From: Streptomyces uncialis
Lineage (GTDB): Bacteria; Actinomycetota; Actinomycetes; Streptomycetales; Streptomycetaceae
Length of the DNA: 64,000 nt
Reading direction: 5' to 3'
Assembly: GCF_001905345.1 (NCBI RefSeq)
Contig: NZ_LFBV01000013.1
Coordinates: forward strand, 91,015 to 155,014
This document shows, in pieces, positions 34,537 through 42,238 of this stretch. Position 1 is the stretch's first letter. Every line of letters starts with the position of its first letter. The position numbers and the translations under genes are program-made. The notes under the pieces were generated by a model, which made no database searches, was not told where the DNA came from, and was given only the letters and a program-made list of their open reading frames with translations.

Positions 34537-35100
34537 GTGACCAGCGAGCCAAGCAGGCACTGCACGGTGGAGCTGCAAGCCCTGCCGTCGCGGATCGGAC
34601 AGATCCGCAGAATCATCTCCGCGCAACTGCGCTACTGGCATGTGGACGGCCTCATAGACCACGCGGCGCTCGGGGTGACCGAACTGCTGACGAACGTCCA
34701 CCGGCACGCCCAGCCCGACAAGACCTGCACCGTCGACATCGAGCTGCTGCTCGGCCGGCTGACGGTGTCGGTGCGCGACCGTGATCCCCGGTTGCCCGAC
34801 CTCAATGTCGCCGACGCCCTCGCCACCTGTGGCCGGGGCCTCGCGATGGTGGCCGCCGTCAGCGAGAGCTGGGGGGCCCGGCCGTTCGGGGACTCCGGCA
34901 AGGTGGTGTGGTTCACCCTTCCGGCCGCTGCCCCGTCGCCCGTGGTGGCCGTGACCGGACACGCCGTCTACGGATCGACGACGACCGGGCTGGACGTCCT
35001 GGTGGCCGTCGCCGCCGTCCCCGGGCTCGTGCCCGTCGGTCCGGCGGCGGACGGGCCCCGGCCCGGCCAGGTCCCGGTGGGCCCCGCGGTCGTCGGCTGA
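34537..35100 (+). CDS. ATP-binding protein, anti-sigma-factor-like (HATPase_c)
   Basis: A 187-residue protein with a GHKL ATPase core of the RsbW/SpoIIAB type: N-box LGVTELLTNVHRHA near residue 50, a G1-like VRDRDPRLPDLN, and G2 GRGLAMVAAVSESWG. Many streptomycete proteins of this class act as serine kinases or anti-sigma switches. The last ~50 residues are a Val/Pro/Gly-rich tail outside the domain. The start is GTG 34537 with GGGGAG 8 bases upstream. The upstream region (34380-34440) has ACTCTGG twice, 17 bases apart. No partner sigma or anti-anti-sigma factor is adjacent. Confidence 0.82.
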   Translation: MTSEPSRHCTVELQALPSRIGQIRRIISAQLRYWHVDGLIDHAALGVTELLTNVHRHAQPDKTCTVDIELLLGRLTVSVRDRDPRLPDLNVADALATCGRGLAMVAAVSESWGARPFGDSGKVVWFTLPAAAPSPVVAVTGHAVYGSTTTGLDVLVAVAAVPGLVPVGPAADGPRPGQVPVGPAVVG

Positions 35101-35132
35101 CGGGCCGGGCCCCGCGCGGTCACCCGTGGCGG

Positions 35133-36632
35133 TCAGCCCACCGCGATGTCGACCGACGGCCGCAGCTTCGCCGCCGCGCTCAGCGCCTCGTGCACCGGGT
35201 GCGCGGTGAAGGCGGCGACGAGCGCGGGGTCCGCGGGAGCGTCCGCCGCCGGGAGCGCGATCTGCTGGTACGCCGCCTGGAAGCGGGGGCCCCAGCGGCG
35301 GGCGCCGAGCCGCGCGGTCCGGGAGCAGTTGTCGACCATATGGGCGATGTCGCGGGCGTGCATGTACGGCAGCAGGGAGTCCACGGCCTCGATGACGGAC
35401 TCGTTGACGATCTCCGACCAGGGGTGGCCGCGTTCGGCGAACTCGTCGATCTGCGCGGTCATCGTCGCGACGAACATCCCGGCGGTGACGGGGTCCACGG
35501 CCGTGCCCCGGCCGGCCCGGCGGGCCCGCACCTCGGCTCCGGCCGCCCACATCGGGGAACCGCCGATCCGGGTCATGGGACGGGCGGTGAGCCGGGCCTC
35601 CGCGAGGATCACACTGCGCAGTTCGGTGCCGTCGGCGACCTCGTCGTAGATCTCCGCGACGAGATCGCGCGCCGGGCGGTAGGCGGCGGTGTACGCGCGG
35701 TCGAAGGCGTCCCGTCCGGCGGGGTCGAGTCCGTCGCGGACGGCCCGCAGACCGTCACGGGAGATGATGCGGGCCAGCGGTCCGGTGATGCTCTCGCAGG
35801 AACGCTCGTACGCGGTCACCGGGTCGGCGCCCGCGATCCGGTGGTGCTGGTACAGGGTCTCGACCAGACCGTGGACCGCGCCGAGGAGGATCGCGCGCTC
35901 GCCGACGATGTCGGACAGGTACTCGCTGCCGAGGGTGGTGCGGAAGGTGTACGGGGAGCCGAGCGCGACGGACCAGGCCAGCGCGCGGTCGACGGCGTGC
36001 CCGTCGGGGTCGGCGTGGACGGCGAAGCTGCTGTTGATCCCGGCGCCGTTGACCTCGGCGCCCTGTTCGTAGAGGCGGCGCACCGAGTCGCCCATGCCCT
36101 TGGGGCACACCGCGATGACGGCGTGCCCGGGGAAGCCACCGCCGAGGGAGCGCAGATGTCCGAGCAGGAAGCCGTGCGAGAGTCCGATGGTGGCGCCGGG
36201 CTTCAGCGCGGCGAAGACCCGCTCGTGGTGGGCGGCGAGCGCGGCGTCCGCGATGAGCAGGATGACGAGGTCGCTCGCCGCGGTCACGTCGAGCCAGTCG
36301 CCGAGGGTGCCGTCGGCCTCGGTGAAGCCGTGGGCGCGGGCGTCGGCGGCGGACGCCGAGCCGGGGCGCAGACCGACGGTGACGCGGATGCCGGTGCCCG
36401 CGAGGGAGTCCCGCAGATTGCGGGCCTGCGCGCGGCCCTGCGGCCCCCAGCCGATCACGCCGATGCTGCGGACCCCGGCGAAGGCCGTCGGCAGCAGCGG
36501 GAAGAGATGGCGTCCGCCGCGCAGGACGGTCTCGGTGCCGCCTGGCACGTCCATGGTCTCCAGCGGGAAGACGGCGGAGGAGAAGGTGTTGCCGACGGCC
36601 GGTTCCGGAAGGTTCTGGTTCCTCGATGTCAT
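35133..36632 (-). CDS. ilvC: Ketol-acid reductoisomerase, plant-like class II
   Basis: KARI converts acetolactate or acetohydroxybutyrate to the dihydroxy acid with NADPH and Mg2+ in branched-chain amino-acid synthesis. The protein is 499 residues, the long class II form, whereas I expect the housekeeping Streptomyces IlvC to be the short class I (~330 residues). It looks plant-like along its length: an N-terminus like the mature chloroplast enzyme (SSAVFP, VLRGGRHLFPLLP), NADPH loop GVIGWGPQGRAQA (58-70), GLSHGFLLGHL, CPKGMGDSVRRLYEQGAEVN, metal ligands in SDIVGERAILLGAVHG and IVNESVIEAVDSL. The ATG at 36632 lacks a clear SD. Divergent from an IlvY-like regulator. Confidence 0.93.
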   Translation of the reverse strand: MTSRNQNLPEPAVGNTFSSAVFPLETMDVPGGTETVLRGGRHLFPLLPTAFAGVRSIGVIGWGPQGRAQARNLRDSLAGTGIRVTVGLRPGSASAADARAHGFTEADGTLGDWLDVTAASDLVILLIADAALAAHHERVFAALKPGATIGLSHGFLLGHLRSLGGGFPGHAVIAVCPKGMGDSVRRLYEQGAEVNGAGINSSFAVHADPDGHAVDRALAWSVALGSPYTFRTTLGSEYLSDIVGERAILLGAVHGLVETLYQHHRIAGADPVTAYERSCESITGPLARIISRDGLRAVRDGLDPAGRDAFDRAYTAAYRPARDLVAEIYDEVADGTELRSVILAEARLTARPMTRIGGSPMWAAGAEVRARRAGRGTAVDPVTAGMFVATMTAQIDEFAERGHPWSEIVNESVIEAVDSLLPYMHARDIAHMVDNCSRTARLGARRWGPRFQAAYQQIALPAADAPADPALVAAFTAHPVHEALSAAAKLRPSVDIAVG

Positions 36633-36658
36633 GGGGTGGTTGTAGGCTCCGGCGCACC

Positions 36659-36675
36659 GTTGCGGCAAGCGCAAC
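36659..36675. promoter_or_regulatory. Candidate LysR-type operator between ilvC and ilvY-like genes
   Basis: GTTGCG and CGCAAC form a perfect inverted repeat with a 5-base spacer (GTTGCGGCAAGCGCAAC), fitting the T-N11-A rule for LysR proteins. It lies in the 87-base divergent gap. Another GTTGCG half-site is at 36690-36695. Confidence 0.6.
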
Positions 36676-36719
36676 TTCCGCAGCGGGGCGTTGCGTGAGA
36701 TGAAAGACGCAGGTGGGAC

Positions 36720-37568
36720 GTGTCGGATCAGTACGAGGAGCTGCGGGTCTTCCTGCATCTGGCGGGGACGCTGAACTTCGGGCGGACGAGTCTGGAGTGC
36801 CATGTCAGTGCGGCGACCCTGACCCGGACCGTCCAGCGGCTGGAGTCCCGGGTGGGGCACCGGCTGTTCGACCGGGGTCCGCGCGGGGTGTCTTTGACGA
36901 CGGAGGGCCATCGCTTCCGGGAGTACGCGACGCGGGCGCTGGAGCTGTGGCACACGTACCGGGCGGGGTATCAGGACCCGGTGGAGCTGAGCGGCACGCT
37001 CGGGGTGTTCGCGACGGTGACGGCCTGCCAGACGCTGCTGCCCTCGCTCCTCGCCCCCTTCCTGGCGGCGCATCCGCGCGTCCGTCTCGATCTGCGGACC
37101 GGGGACGCGGCGACCGCGCTGGCCCGGCTGGACGAGGGGGAGGTCGAGGTCGCGGTGGCCGGTGTGCCGCACCGGGTCCCGGACGCGCTGGTCACCCGGA
37201 CCGTGGCGGTCACCGACCTGGTGTTCGTGACCGCGCGGGAGCGGCCGGACCCGGGGGTGCGGGGTCCGTTCGTGCTGCCGCGCCGGGGGCTGGTGCGGGA
37301 GGCCGCGCAGCGCTGGCTGCGTGCGCACGGGCGTGCCCCGGTGATCGGCGCCGAACCGGACGGCCATGAGGCGTTGCTGACCCTGGTCGCGCTGGGCTGC
37401 GGTACGGGGGTGGTGCCGCGGTTGGTGCTCGATCACAGCGCGGTGCGGGAGCGGTTGGCGGTCGTGGCGGTGGAGCGGGGGCCCGATCCGCTGACGATCG
37501 GGCTGTGCGTGCGGCGGCCCGATCTGCGCAGGCCGCTGGTCGCGGCGTTGTGGAGTCTCACGGCGTGA
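36720..37568 (+). CDS. ilvY: LysR-family regulator, IlvY-like
   Basis: A 282-residue LysR regulator with the N-terminal winged helix (LRVFLHLAGTLNFGRTSLEC, TLTRTVQRLESRVGHRLF). It resembles E. coli IlvY through most of its length, including LSGTLGVFATVTACQTLLP, TGDAATALARLDEGEVEVAV and GHEALLTLVALGCGTGVVP. IlvY activates the divergent ilvC when it binds acetolactate or acetohydroxybutyrate. The same divergent arrangement is kept here, so control of the adjacent KARI gene is the natural inference. The start is GTG 36720 with AGGTGG upstream. I am confident of the family and fairly confident of the IlvY assignment. Confidence 0.88.
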   Translation: MSDQYEELRVFLHLAGTLNFGRTSLECHVSAATLTRTVQRLESRVGHRLFDRGPRGVSLTTEGHRFREYATRALELWHTYRAGYQDPVELSGTLGVFATVTACQTLLPSLLAPFLAAHPRVRLDLRTGDAATALARLDEGEVEVAVAGVPHRVPDALVTRTVAVTDLVFVTARERPDPGVRGPFVLPRRGLVREAAQRWLRAHGRAPVIGAEPDGHEALLTLVALGCGTGVVPRLVLDHSAVRERLAVVAVERGPDPLTIGLCVRRPDLRRPLVAALWSLTA

Positions 37569-37628
37569 CGCGGTGCCGCGGGCCGGGTCGCCGGTACCTC
37601 GCGCCCCGGGTTCCCACGAACGCTTGTC

Positions 37629-38050
37629 CCGTGCGGGTGGCTCGTGGGGTGCGCGGTTCCCCGCGCACCTGGGTACGCGGTGCGGACCGCACCTGTTTCT
37701 GTACGGGTCGTTCGTGGGTGCGCGGTTCCTCGCGCCCCTGGGTACGCGGTGCGGACCGGACTTGTTCGCGTGCGGGTCGCTCGTGGGGTGCGCCGTTCCC
37801 CGCGCCCCTGGAGGGTGCCGCCTGGGGTATCTCGTCGGCTGCGGCCGGGAGCACCCGCACCCGGGGAACCGGCAGGAGTCGACGCCCCAAAGGGGCGCGG
37901 GGAACTGCGCACCCCCGTCGAACCCGCACAGGAACAAGTGGGCCCAGCTGCGAGTACCCAGGGGCGCGAGGAACTGCGCACCCACGAGCGACCCGCAGAG
38001 AACAGGTGCGGTCAGACCGCGTACCCAGGGGCGCGGGGAACCGCGCATCC
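37629..38050. repeat. Cluster of six dispersed intergenic repeats, three in each orientation
   Basis: Three direct copies of a ~69-70-base unit with core TGCGCGGTTCCCCGCGC (starting 37650, 37719 and 37789) are followed by three inverted copies with core GGGGCGCGGGGAACTGCGCA (near 37892, 37961 and 38028). They fill the gap between the convergent LysR and ROK genes. The two halves can pair into a very large stem-loop. The core is a sequence I recognise as common between Streptomyces genes. No ORF in this region is convincing. Confidence 0.85.
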
Positions 38051-38090
38051 ACGGACGGGCGGACCTCGGGGCGTGCGGGAAGGCGGACGG

Positions 38091-39329
38091 TCAGGGGGCG
38101 ATGCGCAGCGGGTCGTCCAGGACCGGCTGCCACGCCAGCTCGGCCGCGCCGACAAGGCTGTTGTGGTCCAGGACGCACGGCAGGATCGGCACACCCCCGC
38201 TGCGGCCCCACAGACTACGGTCCGCGACCACGGCCCGCAGCCGTTCGGGGTCCGCTTCGAGGAGCGCCTTGTGGAGCCCGCCGAGGATGATCCGGTCCGG
38301 GTTGAGGATGTTGACCAGCTGGGCGAGCCCCAGCCCGAGCCGGTCGATGAGCAGTTCGGTGGCGATCCGGATCGCGGGCTCGTCGTACGCGTCGCGGATG
38401 AGGTCCCGGGCCTGCTGGAGGACGGACGTCCCGGGGCCCGGGTCGCGGCCCGCCGCGGTGAGGAAGGCGTGGGGGTCGGTCTCGACGTCCAGGCAGCCCC
38501 GGCCGCCGCAATAGCACCGGTGCCCGCCTTCCGGGCGGACCGGGAGATGACCGACCTCCAGGGCGAGCCCGGAACTCCCGGTGTGCAGCTTCCCGTCCAG
38601 CACGAGCGCGCCGCCGACACCCGTGTGTCCGGTGGCCACGCACAGCAGGTCGCGGGCGCCCCGGCCCGCGCCGTGCCGGTGCTCGGCGAGGGCGGTGAGG
38701 TTGACGTCGTTGCCCGCGCGCGCGGGGCCCGTGATCCCGGCGGCGCGCACCTGGTCGGCGAACACCTCGCGGACCGGGGAGCCCGGTGGCCAGGCCAGAT
38801 GCAGCGGGTTGAGGGCGGCGCCCTCGGGTTCGGTCATGGCGGACGGGACGGCGAGTCCCGCGCCCACACAGCGGCGCGGGGTGGCGGCCAGGAGTTCCGC
38901 GCCGGCGGCGACGACGGTCCCGAGGGCACCGGCCGGGTCGGCGTCGACGGCCGCGCGCCGGGACGCGGTGGCGACGATCCGGCCGCCGAGGCCGACGAGT
39001 GCGACCCGCAGTCCGTCGGCGTGGATCTGTCCGGCGAGCACGACGGGGCCGTCCTCGGCGAGGTGCAGCCGGTGCGAGGGGCGGCCCTGGGAACCGGTGG
39101 CGGCGCTGGGGTGGGAGTCGACCCGGATGAGTCCGAGGGCCTCCAGCTCGGCGGCGACCGCCCCGGCGGTGGCCCGGGTGACGCCCAGTTCCGCGGTGAG
39201 GACGGCCCGGGTGGGTGCCCGTCCCGTGTGCACCAGTGCCAACGCGGGCCCCAGCGCGCCGCGTCCGCGTTCCAGCCGGGTACGCGTGGACCCGTCCCCC
39301 ACCGTCCTCGGTGCCGCCTTGCCGTTCAT
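38091..39329 (-). CDS. ROK-family transcriptional regulator
   Basis: A 412-residue repressor of the NagC/XylR type. An N-terminal winged helix (residues ~25-85, PTRAVLTAELGVTRATAGAV) is fused to a sugar-kinase-like ROK domain with the zinc motif CYCGGRGCLDVE (about 275) and GHTGVGGALVLDG. The phosphate-loop DxGGT is degenerate (LAGQIHADGLRV), so it should sense rather than phosphorylate a sugar. The start is ATG 39329 with GGGAG 10 bases upstream. Its target sugar is unknown. It faces the repeat cluster and the LysR gene. Confidence 0.87.
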   Translation of the reverse strand: MNGKAAPRTVGDGSTRTRLERGRGALGPALALVHTGRAPTRAVLTAELGVTRATAGAVAAELEALGLIRVDSHPSAATGSQGRPSHRLHLAEDGPVVLAGQIHADGLRVALVGLGGRIVATASRRAAVDADPAGALGTVVAAGAELLAATPRRCVGAGLAVPSAMTEPEGAALNPLHLAWPPGSPVREVFADQVRAAGITGPARAGNDVNLTALAEHRHGAGRGARDLLCVATGHTGVGGALVLDGKLHTGSSGLALEVGHLPVRPEGGHRCYCGGRGCLDVETDPHAFLTAAGRDPGPGTSVLQQARDLIRDAYDEPAIRIATELLIDRLGLGLAQLVNILNPDRIILGGLHKALLEADPERLRAVVADRSLWGRSGGVPILPCVLDHNSLVGAAELAWQPVLDDPLRIAP

Positions 39330-39546
39330 GAGGGCGAGTCTCCCATGATCGGCGCACCGCGCGGTCCGGCCGGGCCCCGGGACGGGGCGTCGGCCCATGG
39401 CGGCGGCACCGCTGTCCGGTACCCGACGACGCGGCGGCTGTGGCGGCTGTGGTGCCAGTGGTGGCTGTGGTGCGGACGGTCCCCGTACCCGGTCGCGGCG
39501 CGGGGGCCGGGGCGCGGGTACGGGGAGAGGTGGTCGGGGGGCGGGG

Positions 39547-40095
39547 TCAGCCGCCCTGCGGTGCCGAGTCGGGCTGGAGCGGCAGCTCCAGCGGGACCGG
39601 GCTCCGCGGGTCGACCCCGCGGGTGCGGCCGACGGCCCGTCCCCGGCCGGACAGGGTCCGGGACGGGGGTCTGGTCCGCAGCTCGCGCAGTTCGTATTCC
39701 ATCGCCCGCAGCCGCTGATGGGTGCGGAACAGATAACTCACCTTGGTGCGCAGGGCCCAGGGATCGACGGGCTTGGGGATCAGGTCCGCGACCCCGAGCC
39801 GGAGCGCGGCCGAGGAGAGGGCCGCGTCCGGTCCGAAGCCGGTGAGCAGGACGATGGGTATGTACTGGGTCTGTTCGACCCGCCGCATATAGCGCACGAC
39901 CTCCAGGCCGCCGACGTCCGGGACCCGTACGTCGAGCAGCAGCAGACCGATGTTCCCGCGCAGGACTTCCTTCAGTGCCGCGTCACCGCTCGTGGCGCAG
40001 ACGACCTCGTGCGTGAGCGGGGACAGCGCGCTCTCCAGCGCGTAGAGCGTGTCCTCATGGTCGGCGACGATGAGGATCTTGGCGTCCGACGGCAT
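39547..40095 (-). CDS. Orphan response-regulator receiver protein
   Basis: A 182-residue protein with an N-terminal receiver domain (1-125) and no DNA-binding output domain. Phospho-acceptor Asp55 (LLLLDVRVPD), Thr85 and Lys108 (IPKPV) are present. The acidic pair that binds Mg2+ is reduced to Ala11-Asp12 (IVADHED), which may weaken phosphorylation. The C-terminal ~50 residues contain a short helix (HQRLRAMEYELRELRT) then a Pro/Arg-rich tail. No histidine kinase is adjacent. The start is ATG 40095 with GAGGGGAA upstream. Confidence 0.82.
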   Translation of the reverse strand: MPSDAKILIVADHEDTLYALESALSPLTHEVVCATSGDAALKEVLRGNIGLLLLDVRVPDVGGLEVVRYMRRVEQTQYIPIVLLTGFGPDAALSSAALRLGVADLIPKPVDPWALRTKVSYLFRTHQRLRAMEYELRELRTRPPSRTLSGRGRAVGRTRGVDPRSPVPLELPLQPDSAPQGG

Positions 40096-40188
40096 GCCGC
40101 ATTCCCCTCGCTTGGGGCCACTCAGCATATGCCTGGAGCGACTGCGGGGATACAGAGCGTGTCAGATCCGCCACGATCCCGGCCGGAA

Positions 40189-40213
40189 GGAGCCGGTGCG
40201 GTGCACCGGCTCC
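40189..40213 (-). terminator. Terminator after the class II aldolase gene
   Basis: A perfect 11-bp stem GGAGCCGGTGC/GCACCGGCTCC with a 3-base loop lies 20 bases past the aldolase stop on the minus strand. Confidence 0.75.
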
Positions 40214-40233
40214 GGGGGGCCGCGGCGTCCGGG

Positions 40234-41103
40234 TCAGGCGGCGGCCGGGGACGCGGAGCGCAGCACGGTGATCAGGTCCTGGACGGTGGCCGCCATGGCC
40301 TCGCGTCCGACGCTGAGGTACTTGCGGGAGTCGACGGCCTCGGGGTTCGCCGCGAGGAACCCCCGGATGGCACGAGTCATCGCGGCGTTGAGCGCCGTGC
40401 CGACGTTGACCTTGGCGATCCCTCCGGCGACGGCCCGGCGCAGTTCGCCGTCGGGCACGCCGGACGAGCCGTGCAGCACGAGCGGGACGGTGAGTGCGGC
40501 CGACAGGTCCGTGAGCAGGGTGTGGTCGAGGGCGGCGGTGCGGGTGGTCATGGCGTGCGAGCTGCCGACGGCGACGGCGAGCGCGTCGACCCCGGTGGCG
40601 GCGACGAACTCCCGTGCCTGGTCCGGGTCGGTACGGGCGCCGGGCGCGTGGGCGTCGAGCGGCGGCTGTCCGTTCTTGCCGCCGACCTCGCCGAGTTCGG
40701 CCTCGATCCACAGGCCCTGCTGGTGGCCCCACTCGGCGGCGGCGCGGGTGGTGGCGAGGTTCTCGGCGTACGGCAGCCGGGCCGCGTCGTACATCACCGA
40801 GCTGAATCCGGCGTCGGGGGCCTGCCGCAGCAGGTCGTCGCTCTGGACATGGTCCAGATGGAGGGCGACGGGGATCTCGGCGCGTTCGGCTGCGGCGACG
40901 GCGGCGCGGGCGAGCGGGAGCAGCCGTCCGTATCGGAACTTGACGGCGTTCTCGCTGATCTGGAGGACGACGGGGGCGCCCACGGCCTCGGCGCCGGTGA
41001 TGACCGCCTCGACGTGCTCCAGCGTGATGATGTTGAACGCGGCGACGGCACCGCGGGCGGCCGCGGCCTGCGCGACGAGGTCTCCGGTTGCTGCGAGGGG
41101 CAC
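40234..41103 (-). CDS. Class II sugar-bisphosphate aldolase (tagatose/fructose type)
   Basis: A 289-residue zinc-dependent aldolase related to KbaY/GatY and FbaA. Zinc ligands and the active site are visible: HLDHVQSDD (about 82), EAELGEVGG (about 130), VAVGSSHAM (about 178) and LVLHGSSGVPD (about 207), with KVNVGTALN at the phosphate site. Split of a ketohexose 1,6-bisphosphate into glyceraldehyde-3-phosphate and dihydroxyacetone phosphate is expected. The adjacent SIS isomerase and DeoR regulator suggest an amino-sugar or tagatose-type pathway. A strong hairpin separates it from the SIS gene, so expression of the two may differ. Confidence 0.87.
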   Translation of the reverse strand: MPLAATGDLVAQAAAARGAVAAFNIITLEHVEAVITGAEAVGAPVVLQISENAVKFRYGRLLPLARAAVAAAERAEIPVALHLDHVQSDDLLRQAPDAGFSSVMYDAARLPYAENLATTRAAAEWGHQQGLWIEAELGEVGGKNGQPPLDAHAPGARTDPDQAREFVAATGVDALAVAVGSSHAMTTRTAALDHTLLTDLSAALTVPLVLHGSSGVPDGELRRAVAGGIAKVNVGTALNAAMTRAIRGFLAANPEAVDSRKYLSVGREAMAATVQDLITVLRSASPAAA

Positions 41104-41154
41104 GGGCCCCTCCTTCCTCTGTGGTTCCTGTCCCCGGACGGGCGGCCGGGGGTA

Positions 41155-41199
41155 CCCCGCTCCGGGCGCCGCGGGAGGGGTGCGGCGCCCGGAGCGGGG
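41155..41199 (-). terminator. Very strong hairpin between SIS gene and aldolase gene
   Basis: CCCCGCTCCGGGCGCCGC pairs perfectly with GCGGCGCCCGGAGCGGGG (18 bp) around a 9-base loop, 11 bases after the SIS stop codon and 51 bases before the aldolase start. It should end or strongly attenuate transcription between two genes of the same apparent pathway. Confidence 0.8.
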
Positions 41200-41210
41200 A
41201 GCGCGGGTGG

Positions 41211-42095
41211 TCAGGGCGAGTCGAGGATCACCGAGCGGGTGAGGTGGCGGGGGCTGTCGGGGTCGAGGCCGCGGGCGGCGGCGACGGCGACGGCGAGGCG
41301 CTGGGCACGGACGAGTTCGGCGAGCGGGTCGAGGCCCCCGGCGATCCAGCGTCCGCCGGTCGCGCGGACCTGTTCGGCGAGCCCGTCGGGCGCCTCGCCG
41401 AACATCCAGGTGACGGTGGAGGTGGTGCTGATGCTGATGGGGCCGTGGCGGTACTCCATCGCCGGGTACGCCTCGGTCCAGGCGAGGGCCGCCTCACGCA
41501 TCTTGAGTCCGGCCTCGTTCGCGAGGCCGACGGTCCAGCCGCGGCCGAGGAACGTGAACTGGGTGCGGTCGACGAGCCCTTCGGGCAGCGGGTCGGCGAG
41601 CGCGGTGCGGGCGTCGGTGACCGCGTCCTCGGTGTGGCGTCCCACATGGGCGCGCAGCAGGGTGAGGGCGGTGGTGGCGAAGCGGGTCTGCACGACGGAC
41701 TTCTCGTCGGCGAAGTCGAGGACCACGACATCGTCCGCGAGGTCCATCACCGGGGTGGCGGGGTCGGCGGTGACCGCGGTGGTCCGGACCCGGCCGCGCA
41801 GGGACGCCAGCAGCTCCAGTACCTCGGTGGTGGTGCCGGAGCGGGTGAGGGCGACCACCCGGTCGTAGGCGCGGTGGCCGGGGAACTCGGAGGCGGCGAA
41901 GGCGTCGGTCTCGCCCTGGCCCGCGTCCTCGCGCAGGGCCGCGGCGGACTGCGCCATGAACAGCGAGGTGCCGCAGCCCACGACGGCCACGCGTTCGCCG
42001 GGCGCGGGCAGGGCCGCGCGATGGTCGGCGGCCAGCGCGGCGGCGCGGGTCCAGCACTCGGGCTGGCTGTTCAGTTCGTTCTCGACATGACTCAT
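41211..42095 (-). CDS. SIS-domain sugar isomerase/deaminase (AgaS-like)
   Basis: A 294-residue protein with two sugar-isomerase (SIS) domains. Domain 1 has the phosphosugar loop VVGCGTSLFMAQSAA (about 40) and ALTRSGTTTEVLELL (about 85). Domain 2 has FLGRGWTVGLANEAGLKMRE and AYPAMEYRHGP, the pattern of GlmS-C/AgaS-type aldose-ketose isomerases. It probably acts on a galactosamine-, glucosamine- or tagatose-6-phosphate. The start is ATG 42095 with GGGAAA 5 bases upstream. It is divergent from a DeoR regulator, which probably controls it. Confidence 0.85.
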   Translation of the reverse strand: MSHVENELNSQPECWTRAAALAADHRAALPAPGERVAVVGCGTSLFMAQSAAALREDAGQGETDAFAASEFPGHRAYDRVVALTRSGTTTEVLELLASLRGRVRTTAVTADPATPVMDLADDVVVLDFADEKSVVQTRFATTALTLLRAHVGRHTEDAVTDARTALADPLPEGLVDRTQFTFLGRGWTVGLANEAGLKMREAALAWTEAYPAMEYRHGPISISTTSTVTWMFGEAPDGLAEQVRATGGRWIAGGLDPLAELVRAQRLAVAVAAARGLDPDSPRHLTRSVILDSP

Positions 42096-42160
42096 GCCGG
42101 TTTCCCTCTCCCCACTGTCACACGCGTCAGGTGATGCGTTTTTCTGCAAGATACAGTGGA

Positions 42161-42181
42161 CTTTCGAGCATCTTCAAGCAT
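42161..42181. promoter_or_regulatory. Direct repeats in the DeoR/SIS divergent promoter region
   Basis: CTTTCGAGCAT and TCTTCAAGCAT are adjacent 11-base direct repeats that share one base (8 of 11 positions identical) in an AT-richer stretch of the 143-base gap. DeoR-family repressors often bind such repeats, so this is a candidate operator for autoregulation and control of the SIS gene. Confidence 0.45.
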
Positions 42182-42238
42182 TCTCGGGTCTCAGGAAGCT
42201 GCGCTAGGGTCACGGAAGATCTGGAAGGGAGCACGCCG

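Noticed and set aside
36633..38048. Long N-terminal extension of the KARI frame
   Set aside because: The extension crosses the divergent LysR gene and the intergenic repeats. Mature plant-like KARI begins at MTSRN...SSAVFP, so 36632 is the start.
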